From JAEZDP01 sp964430855 (GTDB lineage: Bacteria > Acidobacteriota > Vicinamibacteria > Vicinamibacterales > Vicinamibacteraceae), in assembly GCA_964430855.1 (NCBI GenBank), contig CAYSHC010000002.1, forward strand, positions 1 to 64,000: a DNA stretch of 64,000 nt. The letters run 5' to 3'. Position numbers and translations under genes: made by a program. The notes under the pieces were generated by a model, which did no database searches, was not told the origin of the DNA, and worked only from the letters and a program-made list of their open reading frames with translations. Every line of letters begins with the position of its first letter. Within the stretch, counting starts at the first letter, position 1. Of the stretch, positions 43,234 to 51,466 are shown in pieces.

Positions 43234-44796
43234 CCCGTCGTCGGCCCCGACGGCGTCGGCGGCGGCGCCCGCGGGCGCGCCTTCCTGGTCCTGCCGGGCG
43301 CCAGACGGCCGCCGCCGGCGGCGACGCCGTTTCCGCGCCGCCGAGCGCGCGTCTCCGTCTTCGCCCGCCGACCCCGACGCCTCCGGGGTCTCGCCCGGGT
43401 CAGCCGCGTCGGCCAGTTCGCCAGTGTTGGCCGGAGCCTCCGCCGCAGCCGCAGCCCGCCCGGACGCCCGTCCGCGCCGCTGCCGACCCTCTGCCTTCCC
43501 GTCGCCATCCAGCTCGGCGTGGCCGTCCTCGAACAGCACGAGGCCGAAGGCCTGCGCGATGTCGTCCATCGCCTGGCGTTCCTCGGGCGCGACCAGCGTG
43601 ATGGCCACTCCCGTCGACGCGGCGCGGCCCGTGCGGCCGACGCGATGGACGTACGTCTCGCGGTTGAACGGCACCTCGTAGTTGATGACCTGCTCGATGC
43701 CGTCGATGTCGAGCCCGCGCGCCGCGATGTCGGTGGCGACCAGCACGCGGTAGCTGCCCGAGCGGAAGCCCTCCACGGCGCGCAGCCGGTCCTGCTGCGT
43801 CCTGTCGGCGTGCAGCGCCGTCGTCCGGATGCCCGACGCCTGGAGATCGCGCGCCAGCCGGTCGGCGCCGCGCTTGGTGGCCGTGAACACGAGCGTCGGA
43901 CCGTGCTGACGCCTGAGGTGCCGCACCAGCCACGGCGTCTTCTCGTGACGGCCCAGCAGCTCGGCCTTGTGCGTGATTGTCGTCGCGGGCGCGTTGCGCG
44001 AGCCGAGCTGGACGAGCTTCGGCGACCGCATGATGTCGAGCGCGTAGCCCATCACCTCTTCCGGCATGGTGGCCGAGAAGTGCAGCGTCTGCCGCGGCTC
44101 GTCGGGGGGCAGCTGCGAAGTGATGAACTTGACGTCGGGCCAGAACCCCATGTCGAGCATGCGGTCCGCCTCGTCGAGCACGAGCACTTCCAGGCCGTCG
44201 AACTTCGCCGCCCCGGTGCGCATGTGATCCATCAGCCGGCCTGGCGTCGCCACGACGATGTCGACGCCCGCCTTGAGGGCGGCCTCCTGCGGGTCCATGG
44301 GCACGCCGCCGAAGACGGCCGCCCCGAGCAGGCCCGTGTGGTAGCCGAACCCCTGGACGTCGTCCTCGATCTGCACCGCCAGCTCGCGCGTCGGGGCGAG
44401 CACCAGCACGCGCGCCGACCCGCGCCGTTCCTTCGGCTGCTGGAGGAGCCGCTGCATCAAGGGCAGCAGGAACGCGGCGGTCTTGCCCGTGCCCGTCTCG
44501 GCACACGCGACGATGTCGTGGCCCTCGGCCACGAGGTCGAACACCGCGCTCTGGATGGGCGTCGTCGTCTCGAACCGCCGGTCCTCGAGCCCCATCCGCA
44601 GCCGCTCGTCAACGATGAGGTCGGCGAACCGGCGCGGGGCGGTGTCGGGCTCGACTTGCTCGAAGCGGGCGAGCAGGGCCGCCGAGCGCGCGGCGGTCTG
44701 GGCGGAAGGGGCGGCGGGTGGCGATGGGCGCCGGCCGCCCGAAGCCCGCCCTCCCCGCGGCGACGGACGCCGGCGTGAACCGGCCTGCACGCTCAC
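43222..44796 (-). CDS. DEAD-box RNA helicase
   Basis: ATP-dependent RNA helicase of the RhlE/CsdA type, 524 residues. An N-terminal basic, low-complexity region (about 1-35) precedes the core. ETTTPIQSAVF is the Q motif, AETGTGKTAAF motif I, PTRELAVQI Ia, VLDEADRMLDMGF motif II, HFSATMP motif III, FTATKRGADRLA IV, VATDIAARGLDIDGI V and HRVGRTGRAA VI. An Arg/Ala/Glu-rich C-terminal tail (about 410-524) may bind RNA. The GTG start overlaps the RRM gene stop (GTGA), so the two RNA-binding proteins are coupled. The last codons come from a dispersed repeat. Confidence 0.95.
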   Translation of the reverse strand: MSVQAGSRRRPSPRGGRASGGRRPSPPAAPSAQTAARSAALLARFEQVEPDTAPRRFADLIVDERLRMGLEDRRFETTTPIQSAVFDLVAEGHDIVACAETGTGKTAAFLLPLMQRLLQQPKERRGSARVLVLAPTRELAVQIEDDVQGFGYHTGLLGAAVFGGVPMDPQEAALKAGVDIVVATPGRLMDHMRTGAAKFDGLEVLVLDEADRMLDMGFWPDVKFITSQLPPDEPRQTLHFSATMPEEVMGYALDIMRSPKLVQLGSRNAPATTITHKAELLGRHEKTPWLVRHLRRQHGPTLVFTATKRGADRLARDLQASGIRTTALHADRTQQDRLRAVEGFRSGSYRVLVATDIAARGLDIDGIEQVINYEVPFNRETYVHRVGRTGRAASTGVAITLVAPEERQAMDDIAQAFGLVLFEDGHAELDGDGKAEGRQRRGRASGRAAAAAEAPANTGELADAADPGETPEASGSAGEDGDARSAARKRRRRRRRPSGARQDQEGAPAGAAADAVGADDGRET

Positions 44797-45392
44797 TCCT
44801 CGTCGTCCGTCTCGTCGACCTCGGGGAGCGACGACGCCGGGTCGTCGAAGCTCGAGAGGGCGAAGTCGATGTCCTCTTCGTCCTCGTCGTACAACCGGGT
44901 CACGGGACGTTCCTTGATGGGACCGCGCGGCCCCTTCTCGTAGGTCTGCTTGCGGGACGGCTTGGATCGCTGGCGCCGTCCATCGGGCCCCGTCGGCGGC
45001 GGGCCACTCATGGGCTCGCGCGGCGCGAACGGGCGCGACGGGCCGGGCCGCGGACCGCCACCGTAGCCGGCCGACGGGCCTCCGCCATAGCTGCCGGCGG
45101 GGCGCGAACCGTAGCCGCCGGGCCGCGGGCCGGACGGGCGATCTTCGCGGGCGCGCGCCTCGCTGACGGCGATCGGCCGCCCCTGGAGCGGCGTGCCGTT
45201 GAACCGCTCGATGATCTTCTCGGCGGCCTCGCGCTCGGCGAAGTCCACGAACGCAAAGCCGCGCGGGCGGCCCGTCTCGCGGTCGACCGGCAGCACGACC
45301 TGCAGGGGTTGGGCGATTTCGCTGAACAGGGACCGAAGGTCCGCGTCCGTGGCGGAATAGGGGAGATTGCCGATGAATAACCGAACGCTCAC
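44793..45392 (-). CDS. RRM-domain RNA-binding protein
   Basis: A 199-residue RNA chaperone-like protein. The RRM (1-80) has RNP2 LFIGNL and RNP1 RGFAFVDF. A glycine-rich spacer (GGYGSRPAGSYGGGPSAGY) and a basic segment follow, then a strongly acidic tail (YDEDEEDIDFALSSFDD). Bacterial RRM proteins of this shape are often cold-induced. GTG 45390-45392 was chosen because GAGG lies 5 nt before it and the RRM starts at once; an open frame 25 codons upstream is probably not translated. It is coupled to the DEAD-box helicase by GTGA, suggesting joint RNA remodelling. Confidence 0.9.
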   Translation of the reverse strand: MSVRLFIGNLPYSATDADLRSLFSEIAQPLQVVLPVDRETGRPRGFAFVDFAEREAAEKIIERFNGTPLQGRPIAVSEARAREDRPSGPRPGGYGSRPAGSYGGGPSAGYGGGPRPGPSRPFAPREPMSGPPPTGPDGRRQRSKPSRKQTYEKGPRGPIKERPVTRLYDEDEEDIDFALSSFDDPASSLPEVDETDDEE

Positions 45393-45680
45393 GACGTCCT
45401 CACGGGAGTGGCCACGCCTCCTGCCTGGCAGATGGCGCGGCCTGACGCGGCGGGAGCCGACGGGCAACGCCTCGGGTCTTCAAGAGAGTTGGGGGAGTTG
45501 AGTCTCAAGGTGACGAGGCGCGAGGCAGCGACGCTGCCACTGGTAGCCATATGTGACGCTTCGCCTGTCCTCCGCTACGAGGCCATAGAGTTGCACACTT
45601 CTTCCTGAGCCGCAACCGCTACACTTACGTCAGGACACGGCGCGCCCGTCCGCGACGCCGCGCCTGGACACCGAGATCCC

Positions 45681-46175
45681 ATGCCCGCAGCCTCCTTCGA
45701 TCAACTGCCCGACCACGCCCGACTCTGGGTGTTTGCCGCCGAGCGGCCCCTCTCGGCCGACGAGGCCGAACGCCTCCTGACGGAAGTGGACGAGTTCCTC
45801 GACGGCTGGCACGCCCACCAGGTGCCCCTCACGTGCGCCCGCGACTTCCGGTACGGCCAGTTCCTGCTGATCGGCGCCGACGAGCGGGCAGCCGGCGTGT
45901 CGGGATGCTCCATCGACGCGCTCGTCCGGACGATGAAGAGTCTCGGCGCGCAGCTCGGGGTGAGCCTGCTCGACCACGGCGCCGTGCACTTCCGCCGAGG
46001 CGACGCCATTGTCAGGATGACGCGCGACGCGTTTGCCGAGGCCGTCGCTGCCGGCGAGGTGACGCCCGAGACGATCGTCTTCGACAACACGGCGACGACG
46101 GTCGGCGCGGTGCGCCGCGGCGACTGGGAGCGGCCCGCCGCCGCGTCGTGGCACGCGACGGCGTTCTTCAACTGA
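45681..46175 (+). CDS. conserved SGCSID-family protein of unknown function
   Basis: A 164-residue cytoplasmic protein with the invariant-looking block GVSGCSIDALVRTMKSLG. It also has an N-terminal WVFAAERPLS strand, a DEFLDGWHAHQVPLT segment and CARDFRYGQFLLIGADE. I recall this layout from a bacterial family often labelled ABC transporter ATPase, but there is no Walker A or B motif, so that label would be wrong. The Cys in SGCSID is the only candidate nucleophile. It lies 8 bp before the D-lactate dehydrogenase gene on the same strand. Confidence 0.75.
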   Translation: MPAASFDQLPDHARLWVFAAERPLSADEAERLLTEVDEFLDGWHAHQVPLTCARDFRYGQFLLIGADERAAGVSGCSIDALVRTMKSLGAQLGVSLLDHGAVHFRRGDAIVRMTRDAFAEAVAAGEVTPETIVFDNTATTVGAVRRGDWERPAAASWHATAFFN

Positions 46176-46183
46176 ATCGTTCC

Positions 46184-47185
46184 ATGCTGGTGACGTTCTT
46201 CAGCGCGCGGCCCTACGACGAGCAGAGCTTCCTCGAGGCCAACCGCGACGGCCGGCACCAGCTGCGATTCCTCACGCCGCGGCTCACCAGCGACACCGTG
46301 CTGCTCGCGTCGGGCAGCGAGGCCGTCTGTGCCTTCGTCAACGACACGCTCGACAGGCCCGTGCTCGAGCGGCTCGCCGCGGGCGGCACGCGCATCGTGG
46401 CGCTCCGCTGCGCCGGCTTCAACAACGTCGACCTCGCGGCGGCCGCCGACGTGGGCCTGCCGGTCGTGCGCGTCCCGGCCTACTCGCCGCACGCGGTCGC
46501 CGAGCACACCTTCGCGCTGATCCTCGCGCTGAACCGTCGTATCCACCGCGCCTACAACCGTATCCGCGAGGGCAACTTCTCGCTCGACAACCTGGTCGGC
46601 TTCGACCTGCACGGCAAGACCATCGGCGTGATCGGCACGGGGCTCATCGGACGCGTCGTCGTGGACATCGCGCGTGGATTCGGCATGCGCGTGGTGGCGT
46701 ACGACCCGACGCCCGACGCCGGCGTCCTGGCCGCCGGCGGCCGCTACACGGACATGCCGACGCTGCTTGCCGAGAGCGACGTCGTCACGCTCCACTGCCC
46801 GCTGTTGCCGTCCACGTTCCACCTGATCGACGCCGAGGCGCTCGGCCGCATGCGACGGGGCACCGTGCTCATCAACACGAGCCGCGGCGCCCTCGTCGAC
46901 TCGCAGGCCGTCGTGGACGCACTCAAGTCAGGGCACCTCGGCGGCCTCGGCATCGACGTCTACGAAGAAGAGGCGGGCCTCTTCTTCGAGGACCGCTCCG
47001 CGCACGCCATCGCCGACGACGTGTTCGTCCGGCTCGTGTCGTTCCCGAACGTCCTCGTGACCGGGCACCAGGGGTTCCTGACGCGCGAGGCGCTTGCCGC
47101 CATCGCGGCGACGACGCTGGCGAGCCTCGATGCGTTCGAGGCCGGCCGGCCGCTCGAGCACGCCGTGACGCTCCCTTCCGAGTGA
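46184..47185 (+). CDS. ldhA: D-lactate dehydrogenase (2-hydroxyacid dehydrogenase family)
   Basis: NAD-dependent cytoplasmic enzyme interconverting pyruvate and D-lactate, 333 residues. The N-terminal MLVTFFSARPYDEQSF and IVALRCAGFNNVDL (catalytic Arg region) match LdhA-type enzymes. The Rossmann motif GKTIGVIGTGLIGRVV lies at about 142-158. VVTLHCPLLPSTFHLID and LINTSRGALVDSQAV follow, then GIDVYEEEAGLFFED, distinctive of the LdhA group, and the catalytic His in NVLVTGHQGFLTREAL. ATG 46184 was chosen from a longer open frame because the fold begins there. Its stop overlaps the next start (GTGA). Confidence 0.93.
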   Translation: MLVTFFSARPYDEQSFLEANRDGRHQLRFLTPRLTSDTVLLASGSEAVCAFVNDTLDRPVLERLAAGGTRIVALRCAGFNNVDLAAAADVGLPVVRVPAYSPHAVAEHTFALILALNRRIHRAYNRIREGNFSLDNLVGFDLHGKTIGVIGTGLIGRVVVDIARGFGMRVVAYDPTPDAGVLAAGGRYTDMPTLLAESDVVTLHCPLLPSTFHLIDAEALGRMRRGTVLINTSRGALVDSQAVVDALKSGHLGGLGIDVYEEEAGLFFEDRSAHAIADDVFVRLVSFPNVLVTGHQGFLTREALAAIAATTLASLDAFEAGRPLEHAVTLPSE

Positions 47186-48090
47186 CACCCGCCGCCTCAC
47201 GCCCGATCGCCGACGACTCGCCGATGCGCTCGGGGCGCCGCATCGCCGCGGTCAGCGTCGGCGTCAACCTCGTGCTGGCCGTCGCGGCGCTTTGGGCCGG
47301 CCTCGCGGGGAGCTCGACGACCGTGCTGTCTGCCGGCGTGGAGTTTGCCGCCGACGTCGCGGCCTCGCTCGTCGTCATGGCCGGCTTCTGGTACGCCTCC
47401 AAGCCCGCCGACGTCAACCACCCCTATGGCCACGGCCGCGCCGAGACGCTCACCGGCCTCGTCGTCGGCCTCGCGCTGCTGCTGGTCGGTGCGGCGCTCG
47501 TCGCGCGCGGGTTCCTCATGATTGGCGAGGGCAGCCACGTCGTGCCCGCGACCTTCACGGTGTGGCCGCTCGTGGTGTCGCTCGTCGCCAAGAGCGGGCT
47601 GATGGCCACCAAGTGGCGGCTGGCGCGCCGGCTCGGCAGCCAGGCGCTCCTTGCGGATGCCTGGAACGACAGCGTGGACGTGCTCTCGTCGCTCGCGGCG
47701 CTCGTCGCGCTCGGCCTGGCGCTCTACGCGCCCGACAGGTTCGCCGCCGCCGACGCCGTGGGCGGCGTCCTCGTCGGGATCTTCGTGATCACGGCCGGCG
47801 TGGGCATCGTGCGCTCCACCTCGCTCGACCTCATCGACACGATGCCGCCGCCGGCGGTGGTGGAGCAGGTCCGCCAGGCGGCCCTGTCGGTGCCCGGCGT
47901 GCGCGGCGTCGAGAAGTGCGTCGGGCGGAAGACGGGCCTCCAGTACCACATGGACCTGCACCTCGAGGTGGACGGGTGGATCTCGGTGGACGAAGGACAC
48001 GCGATAGCCGCGCGCACGAGGGAGGCGGTGACGCAGCAGGTACCCGAAGTGACCGACGTCCTCGTGCACGTCGAGCCGATGCCGTCGTGA
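47182..48090 (+). CDS. cation diffusion facilitator (CDF) metal efflux protein
   Basis: Inner-membrane divalent metal:proton antiporter, 302 residues with six hydrophobic segments. The metal site is outlined by SAGVEFAADVAAS in TM2 (E54 and D58), HPYGHGR just after (H80, H84) and LADAWNDSVDVLSS in TM5. The C-terminal domain (about 205-302) has the ferredoxin-like fold with HMDLHLEVDGWISVDEGH. Glu in place of His in TM2 may shift specificity from zinc toward another metal such as iron or manganese; this is inference. GTG 47182 overlaps the ldhA stop. Confidence 0.9.
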   Translation: MTPAASRPIADDSPMRSGRRIAAVSVGVNLVLAVAALWAGLAGSSTTVLSAGVEFAADVAASLVVMAGFWYASKPADVNHPYGHGRAETLTGLVVGLALLLVGAALVARGFLMIGEGSHVVPATFTVWPLVVSLVAKSGLMATKWRLARRLGSQALLADAWNDSVDVLSSLAALVALGLALYAPDRFAAADAVGGVLVGIFVITAGVGIVRSTSLDLIDTMPPPAVVEQVRQAALSVPGVRGVEKCVGRKTGLQYHMDLHLEVDGWISVDEGHAIAARTREAVTQQVPEVTDVLVHVEPMPS

Positions 48091-48142
48091 GCGGCCACGA
48101 CGCGTCACTTCCCGCTGACGCGTCTGATGGCCGGCACGAAGC

Positions 48143-49228
48143 TCAGCGTCGCGACGCAGCCGCGGCCAGGGCGTCGGCGGCAGCGGCGTCGACGCTGCGC
48201 CAGCGGCGCACGGCGTAGCCGACGGCATAGCTCGCCGCGTTGAACCCCGTCTCGGTACCGGCGCCGACGCGTTCCGCCAGCGCGAGGGCCTCCGCCCGTG
48301 CCGCCTCGCCCGCGTCGGCGGCGTCGAGCAGGAGGGACACCAGCGACCGTGGCGGCCGTGCCAGCGGCACATCCAGCGCGGCGCCGAGGAACCCGTGGAG
48401 GGCGCGCAGGTAGTCGTCCTCGCGCGCGAGGTTGGGATGAACGTGGCCGCCGGAGAGGGGCACCAGCTGCCGCAGACCCGTCGCAGCCGCATGCAGCCGC
48501 TCGGCGTGGGCGAACGGCACGACCTCGTCGTCGCGTGCGTGGAGCAGCAGGACGGGGGAGCCGGCGCGGCCGATGCGGCTGTGCGACGCGAACGGGTGCC
48601 GCAGGAGCCATCGCACCGGCAGGTACGGATAGATCTCCGCCGCCACGTCGGCGACGCTCGTGAACGCGCCCTCGAGGACCAGCGCGGCCTCGTCGACGTC
48701 GGCCGCGACCTGCGTCGCCGCGCCCGACCCGAGCGACCACCCGTAGATCGCGATACGCGACGGCGGCACACCGATGTCGTCGGTGAGCCAGCGCCACGCC
48801 GTCATCGCCGCCGCCACCATGCCAGGCTCGCTCGGCTCGCCCGCTGATTCGCCGAACCCCGGGTACTCGACGGCGACGACGTTCAGGCCGAGCAGCGACA
48901 GCTGATGGCACCGTGCGACGTTCATCGTCGACGACACGTTGGCGGCGTTGCCGTGAAGGAAGATCACCCAGCCGGCCTCCCTGGCGGGCCGCGTCCGGTA
49001 CACCCACAACGGGTGCACGGCGCCCGTGTCGTCGGCGATGCGCAGCCGCTCGGGCACGAGGCCGAGGTCGGCCGGGACGTCGGACATTGCTCGGACAGGC
49101 CTGTAGATCAGGTCGGTCTCGTGCCACTTCAGCCAGCCGAGGATGCCGGCGTACGGCACGACGACACAGATCACCACTGCAAGCAGGAGGCTTCTGGCGC
49201 GCCGCGGGCGAGGGGCCGGGGCGTTCAC
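48143..49228 (-). CDS. alpha/beta hydrolase (BEM46/S33-like), membrane-anchored
   Basis: A 361-residue serine hydrolase with an N-terminal helix (SLLLAVVICVVVPYAGILG). The oxyanion segment FLHGNAANVSSTM, the nucleophile elbow IYGWSLGSGAATQ (GxSxG), the acid region LLLHARDDEVVPF and the His in LSGGHVHPNL give a complete catalytic set. The C-terminal 60 residues (AEALALAERVGAGTETG and on) are an extra helical tail not usual in BEM46 proteins. GTG 49226-49228 overlaps the PEGA gene stop by 4 nt. The substrate is unknown. Confidence 0.85.
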   Translation of the reverse strand: MNAPAPRPRRARSLLLAVVICVVVPYAGILGWLKWHETDLIYRPVRAMSDVPADLGLVPERLRIADDTGAVHPLWVYRTRPAREAGWVIFLHGNAANVSSTMNVARCHQLSLLGLNVVAVEYPGFGESAGEPSEPGMVAAAMTAWRWLTDDIGVPPSRIAIYGWSLGSGAATQVAADVDEAALVLEGAFTSVADVAAEIYPYLPVRWLLRHPFASHSRIGRAGSPVLLLHARDDEVVPFAHAERLHAAATGLRQLVPLSGGHVHPNLAREDDYLRALHGFLGAALDVPLARPPRSLVSLLLDAADAGEAARAEALALAERVGAGTETGFNAASYAVGYAVRRWRSVDAAAADALAAAASRR

Positions 49229-50301
49229 CGCGCGTCGGGCAGGACGGCCTCGAGGCGGGCCGTCTCGCCTGCCGTGACGTCGACTCTGAAGAGGCGTCCG
49301 CCTGCCGGGCCCACGACGAGCACGTCGTGCCGCCCCGGCCGCAGGCCGTCGACGGTGATGGGGGTTGGTCCGCGCTCGCGGCCGCCGAGCGTCACGATGG
49401 CGCCGGGAGGCGTCGAGACGATGTGCACCGCGCCCGTGGTGGCGGCGGGCGCGGCCGACGGCCCCCCTCCGGAGATCGCCGCGCCCCCGGCCGCGCTCGA
49501 GGCTGCTGGCGCATCGGCTCCCGCCGCCGATGCCGGCGCGGCGGGAGCGCTCATGGTGGAGCCGGCCCGCTGGACGACCAGGCGCAGATCGCGTCCCGGC
49601 TCGACGGCGATCTCCGCGGGCAGCGTGCGCGGTGTCCCGCCGCCGGACGAGATGGCCAGATCCGCCGGTCCGTCCACGTGCAGGGTCAGAGGCGACGTCG
49701 CGGTGCCGACGTCCCCCACGGCATCGTTCGCGACGGCTGATGCGTCCCACGGCCGGGTGCGCAGCAGGTAGGCCGTCTCGAGGCCGAGCGCGACTACCAG
49801 CGCCGCGACGAGCAGCCAGACCCACGCGGGTGTGCGCGGCGCGTCGACCGTTGGCTCGCGCATCCGGAGCGTGCTCCAGTCGGGTTGGCCGAACGTCGGC
49901 GTCCGTTCAACGTCCGGCGCCGGCGCGCGCGCCGCGCCGCGGGCCGTGACCGGGGACGTGGCAGACGTCCCTGTCGCCACGGCGCGTTCCGCCCCGGGTC
50001 CCGAACCGGGCCCCGAGGACGCCTGGCCGGGAGGGCTCGCCGGCGGGCGACCGCTGCCCCCGTCGGCTCGTGCAGCGGAGCCGTCGGGCGTCGACGGCAC
50101 GGCGGGTTGTGGCGGCGGCACATCGACCACTTCCACGGAGGCCAGGTCGCGATCGGACGGCGGCCAGGTCGGCGTGTCGTGGCCCGCGGCCTGCTGTTCC
50201 CGGCGCAGCGCGTGTGTCCGCTTCAGCAGGGCCTCGAGGCGGGCGCTGATCTCTTCTGGTGTCGGCCCCGACGGTGCGGGGTGTTCGGGATCCTGGGTCA
50301 C
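49225..50301 (-). CDS. PEGA-domain protein with Pro/Ala-rich linkers
   Basis: A 358-residue single-pass protein. The N-terminal cytoplasmic part has a Glu/Arg helix (EEISARLEALLKRTHALRR) and a long Pro/Ser/Ala linker. One TM segment (WVWLLVAALVVALGLETAYLL) is followed by an extracytoplasmic part with a second low-complexity linker. A C-terminal PEGA domain (VHIVSTPPGAIVTLGGRERG, LRPGRHDVLVVG) closes it. PEGA domains are cell-surface beta modules. The start is uncertain: GTG 50301 was chosen because the likely helix starts there; ATG 50349 would add 16 residues. It is coupled to the hydrolase gene. Confidence 0.72.
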   Translation of the reverse strand: MTQDPEHPAPSGPTPEEISARLEALLKRTHALRREQQAAGHDTPTWPPSDRDLASVEVVDVPPPQPAVPSTPDGSAARADGGSGRPPASPPGQASSGPGSGPGAERAVATGTSATSPVTARGAARAPAPDVERTPTFGQPDWSTLRMREPTVDAPRTPAWVWLLVAALVVALGLETAYLLRTRPWDASAVANDAVGDVGTATSPLTLHVDGPADLAISSGGGTPRTLPAEIAVEPGRDLRLVVQRAGSTMSAPAAPASAAGADAPAASSAAGGAAISGGGPSAAPAATTGAVHIVSTPPGAIVTLGGRERGPTPITVDGLRPGRHDVLVVGPAGGRLFRVDVTAGETARLEAVLPDAR

Positions 50302-50441
50302 GGCGGCTCGTTCGCTTGTACTGCCTCTCCAGGCCGACGTCAACCGCATGAGCCCGCCGCTGCTGTCCACAGTGGAGACGCGACGCCCCAACACGGCGAC
50401 GCGTCGGCGGTACAGGTGCAGTCCAGGCAGGACACCGGCCT

Positions 50442-50457
50442 TGGCAGTCTCTTTGCA
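50442..50457 (+). promoter_or_regulatory. sigma-54-type -24/-12 promoter of the M48 protease gene
   Basis: TGGCAGTCTCTTTGCA has GG and GC of the -24 and -12 elements exactly 12 nt apart, with the full TTGCA. Mismatches are at the sixth and seventh positions only. Transcription would start near 50468, two bases before the annotated ATG, so the message would be nearly leaderless or the true start lies downstream. Confidence 0.5.
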
Positions 50458-50469
50458 AACCGGTAAGGC

Positions 50470-51318
50470 ATGGCTACGCAATCGGTCGTCGCTCGCGCCG
50501 GCATGCTGCGCGTCCCGCTGATGGTGATGGCGCTCACGGCCGCCGCGACGTCAGGCACGCTCGCGGCGATACAGCTGATATCGGTGGAGGACGAAGTCCG
50601 CATCGGGCAGGAGGCCCAGAAGGAGGTTCGCTCACAGGTACCGGAGTTGAGCGACGCCGCCACGCGCGACTACGTGCAGGCGCTCGGACGCTCGCTGGCG
50701 CCCCACGCGGACGGTCCGGAGTATCCCTACTCGTTCACCGTCGCCAACCAGCGCGACCTGAACGCCTTCGCGCTGCCGGGCGGGCCGGTGTGGGTCAACC
50801 GGGGTGTCCTCGAGGCGGCGACGACGGAGGCGCAGGTCGCCGGCGTGATCGCGCACGAGATCTCGCACATCTCGAAACGTCACGCGGCCGACCAGCTCAC
50901 GAAGGCGACGGTTGCCAACGGCCTCCTCGGCCTCCTTGGCGCCGTGCTCGGCGACGAAGGCGGCACCGGGGCGATGGCCACGCGCGCGGTCGCGGGCCTT
51001 GCCGCCAACGGCTTCATGCTGAAGTTCAGTCGCGACGACGAACGTGAGGCCGACGAGGAAGGCCTGCGCATCATGCAGCGCGCCGGCTACGACCCGAGGG
51101 GGATGGTCGAGTTCATGTCGCTGCTCGTCGAGCAGCAGCAGCGCAATCCGGGTGCGGTCGAGCGCTTCCTCTCGAGCCACCCGGCCCCGGCCGAGCGCGT
51201 CCAGGATATCCAGCGCATCGCGGCGACGATGCCGCAGGGGCGGCGCGACAGCGCGAAGTTCCAGGAGATTCGCGCCAGGCTCCAGCGACTTCCCGATCCG
51301 CCGACAACCCGGCGTTGA
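50470..51318 (+). CDS. M48 family zinc metalloprotease
   Basis: Exported or membrane-tethered zinc protease of 282 residues (BepA/LoiP-like). The signal helix is VPLMVMALTAAATSGTLA. The zinc site is His129-Glu130-Ile-Ser-His133 (VIAHEISHISKRHAAD), with the third ligand Glu in SRDDEREADEEGL. NAFALPGGPVWVNRGVL is the typical M48 strand before the active site. The C-terminal LSSHPAPAERVQDIQRIA is conserved in BepA-type peptidases, although the TPR domain of BepA is missing. Such enzymes trim misassembled outer-membrane proteins. A sigma-54-like promoter precedes it. Confidence 0.92.
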   Translation: MATQSVVARAGMLRVPLMVMALTAAATSGTLAAIQLISVEDEVRIGQEAQKEVRSQVPELSDAATRDYVQALGRSLAPHADGPEYPYSFTVANQRDLNAFALPGGPVWVNRGVLEAATTEAQVAGVIAHEISHISKRHAADQLTKATVANGLLGLLGAVLGDEGGTGAMATRAVAGLAANGFMLKFSRDDEREADEEGLRIMQRAGYDPRGMVEFMSLLVEQQQRNPGAVERFLSSHPAPAERVQDIQRIAATMPQGRRDSAKFQEIRARLQRLPDPPTTRR

Positions 51319-51422
51319 CGGGACGGGCCGGCACGCATCCGACGCGTCATTCATTTCCGGGTGTCATACCGACGCGGCTGGATGCGTGTCGCCCCACTGC
51401 ACCTTCTGTGTCCGTGTGGTGC

Positions 51423-51448
51423 CGCCCCTGCGGCGCCGCGCAGGGGCG
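51423..51448. terminator. bidirectional hairpin between M48 and gltS
   Basis: CGCCCCTGCG and CGCAGGGGCG form a perfect 10-bp stem with a 6-nt loop in the 148-bp gap between convergent genes. The following CTTCTCTC has few T residues, so it is a plausible but not classic terminator for either side. Confidence 0.55.
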
Positions 51449-51466
51449 CTTCTCTCACCGCGCCGC

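Noticed and set aside
45393..45680. Promoter for the SGCSID-ldhA genes (TACACT 45620-45625)
   Set aside because: The hexamer has no -35 partner at a proper distance and lies 55 bp from the start. It is one of several equal chance matches.
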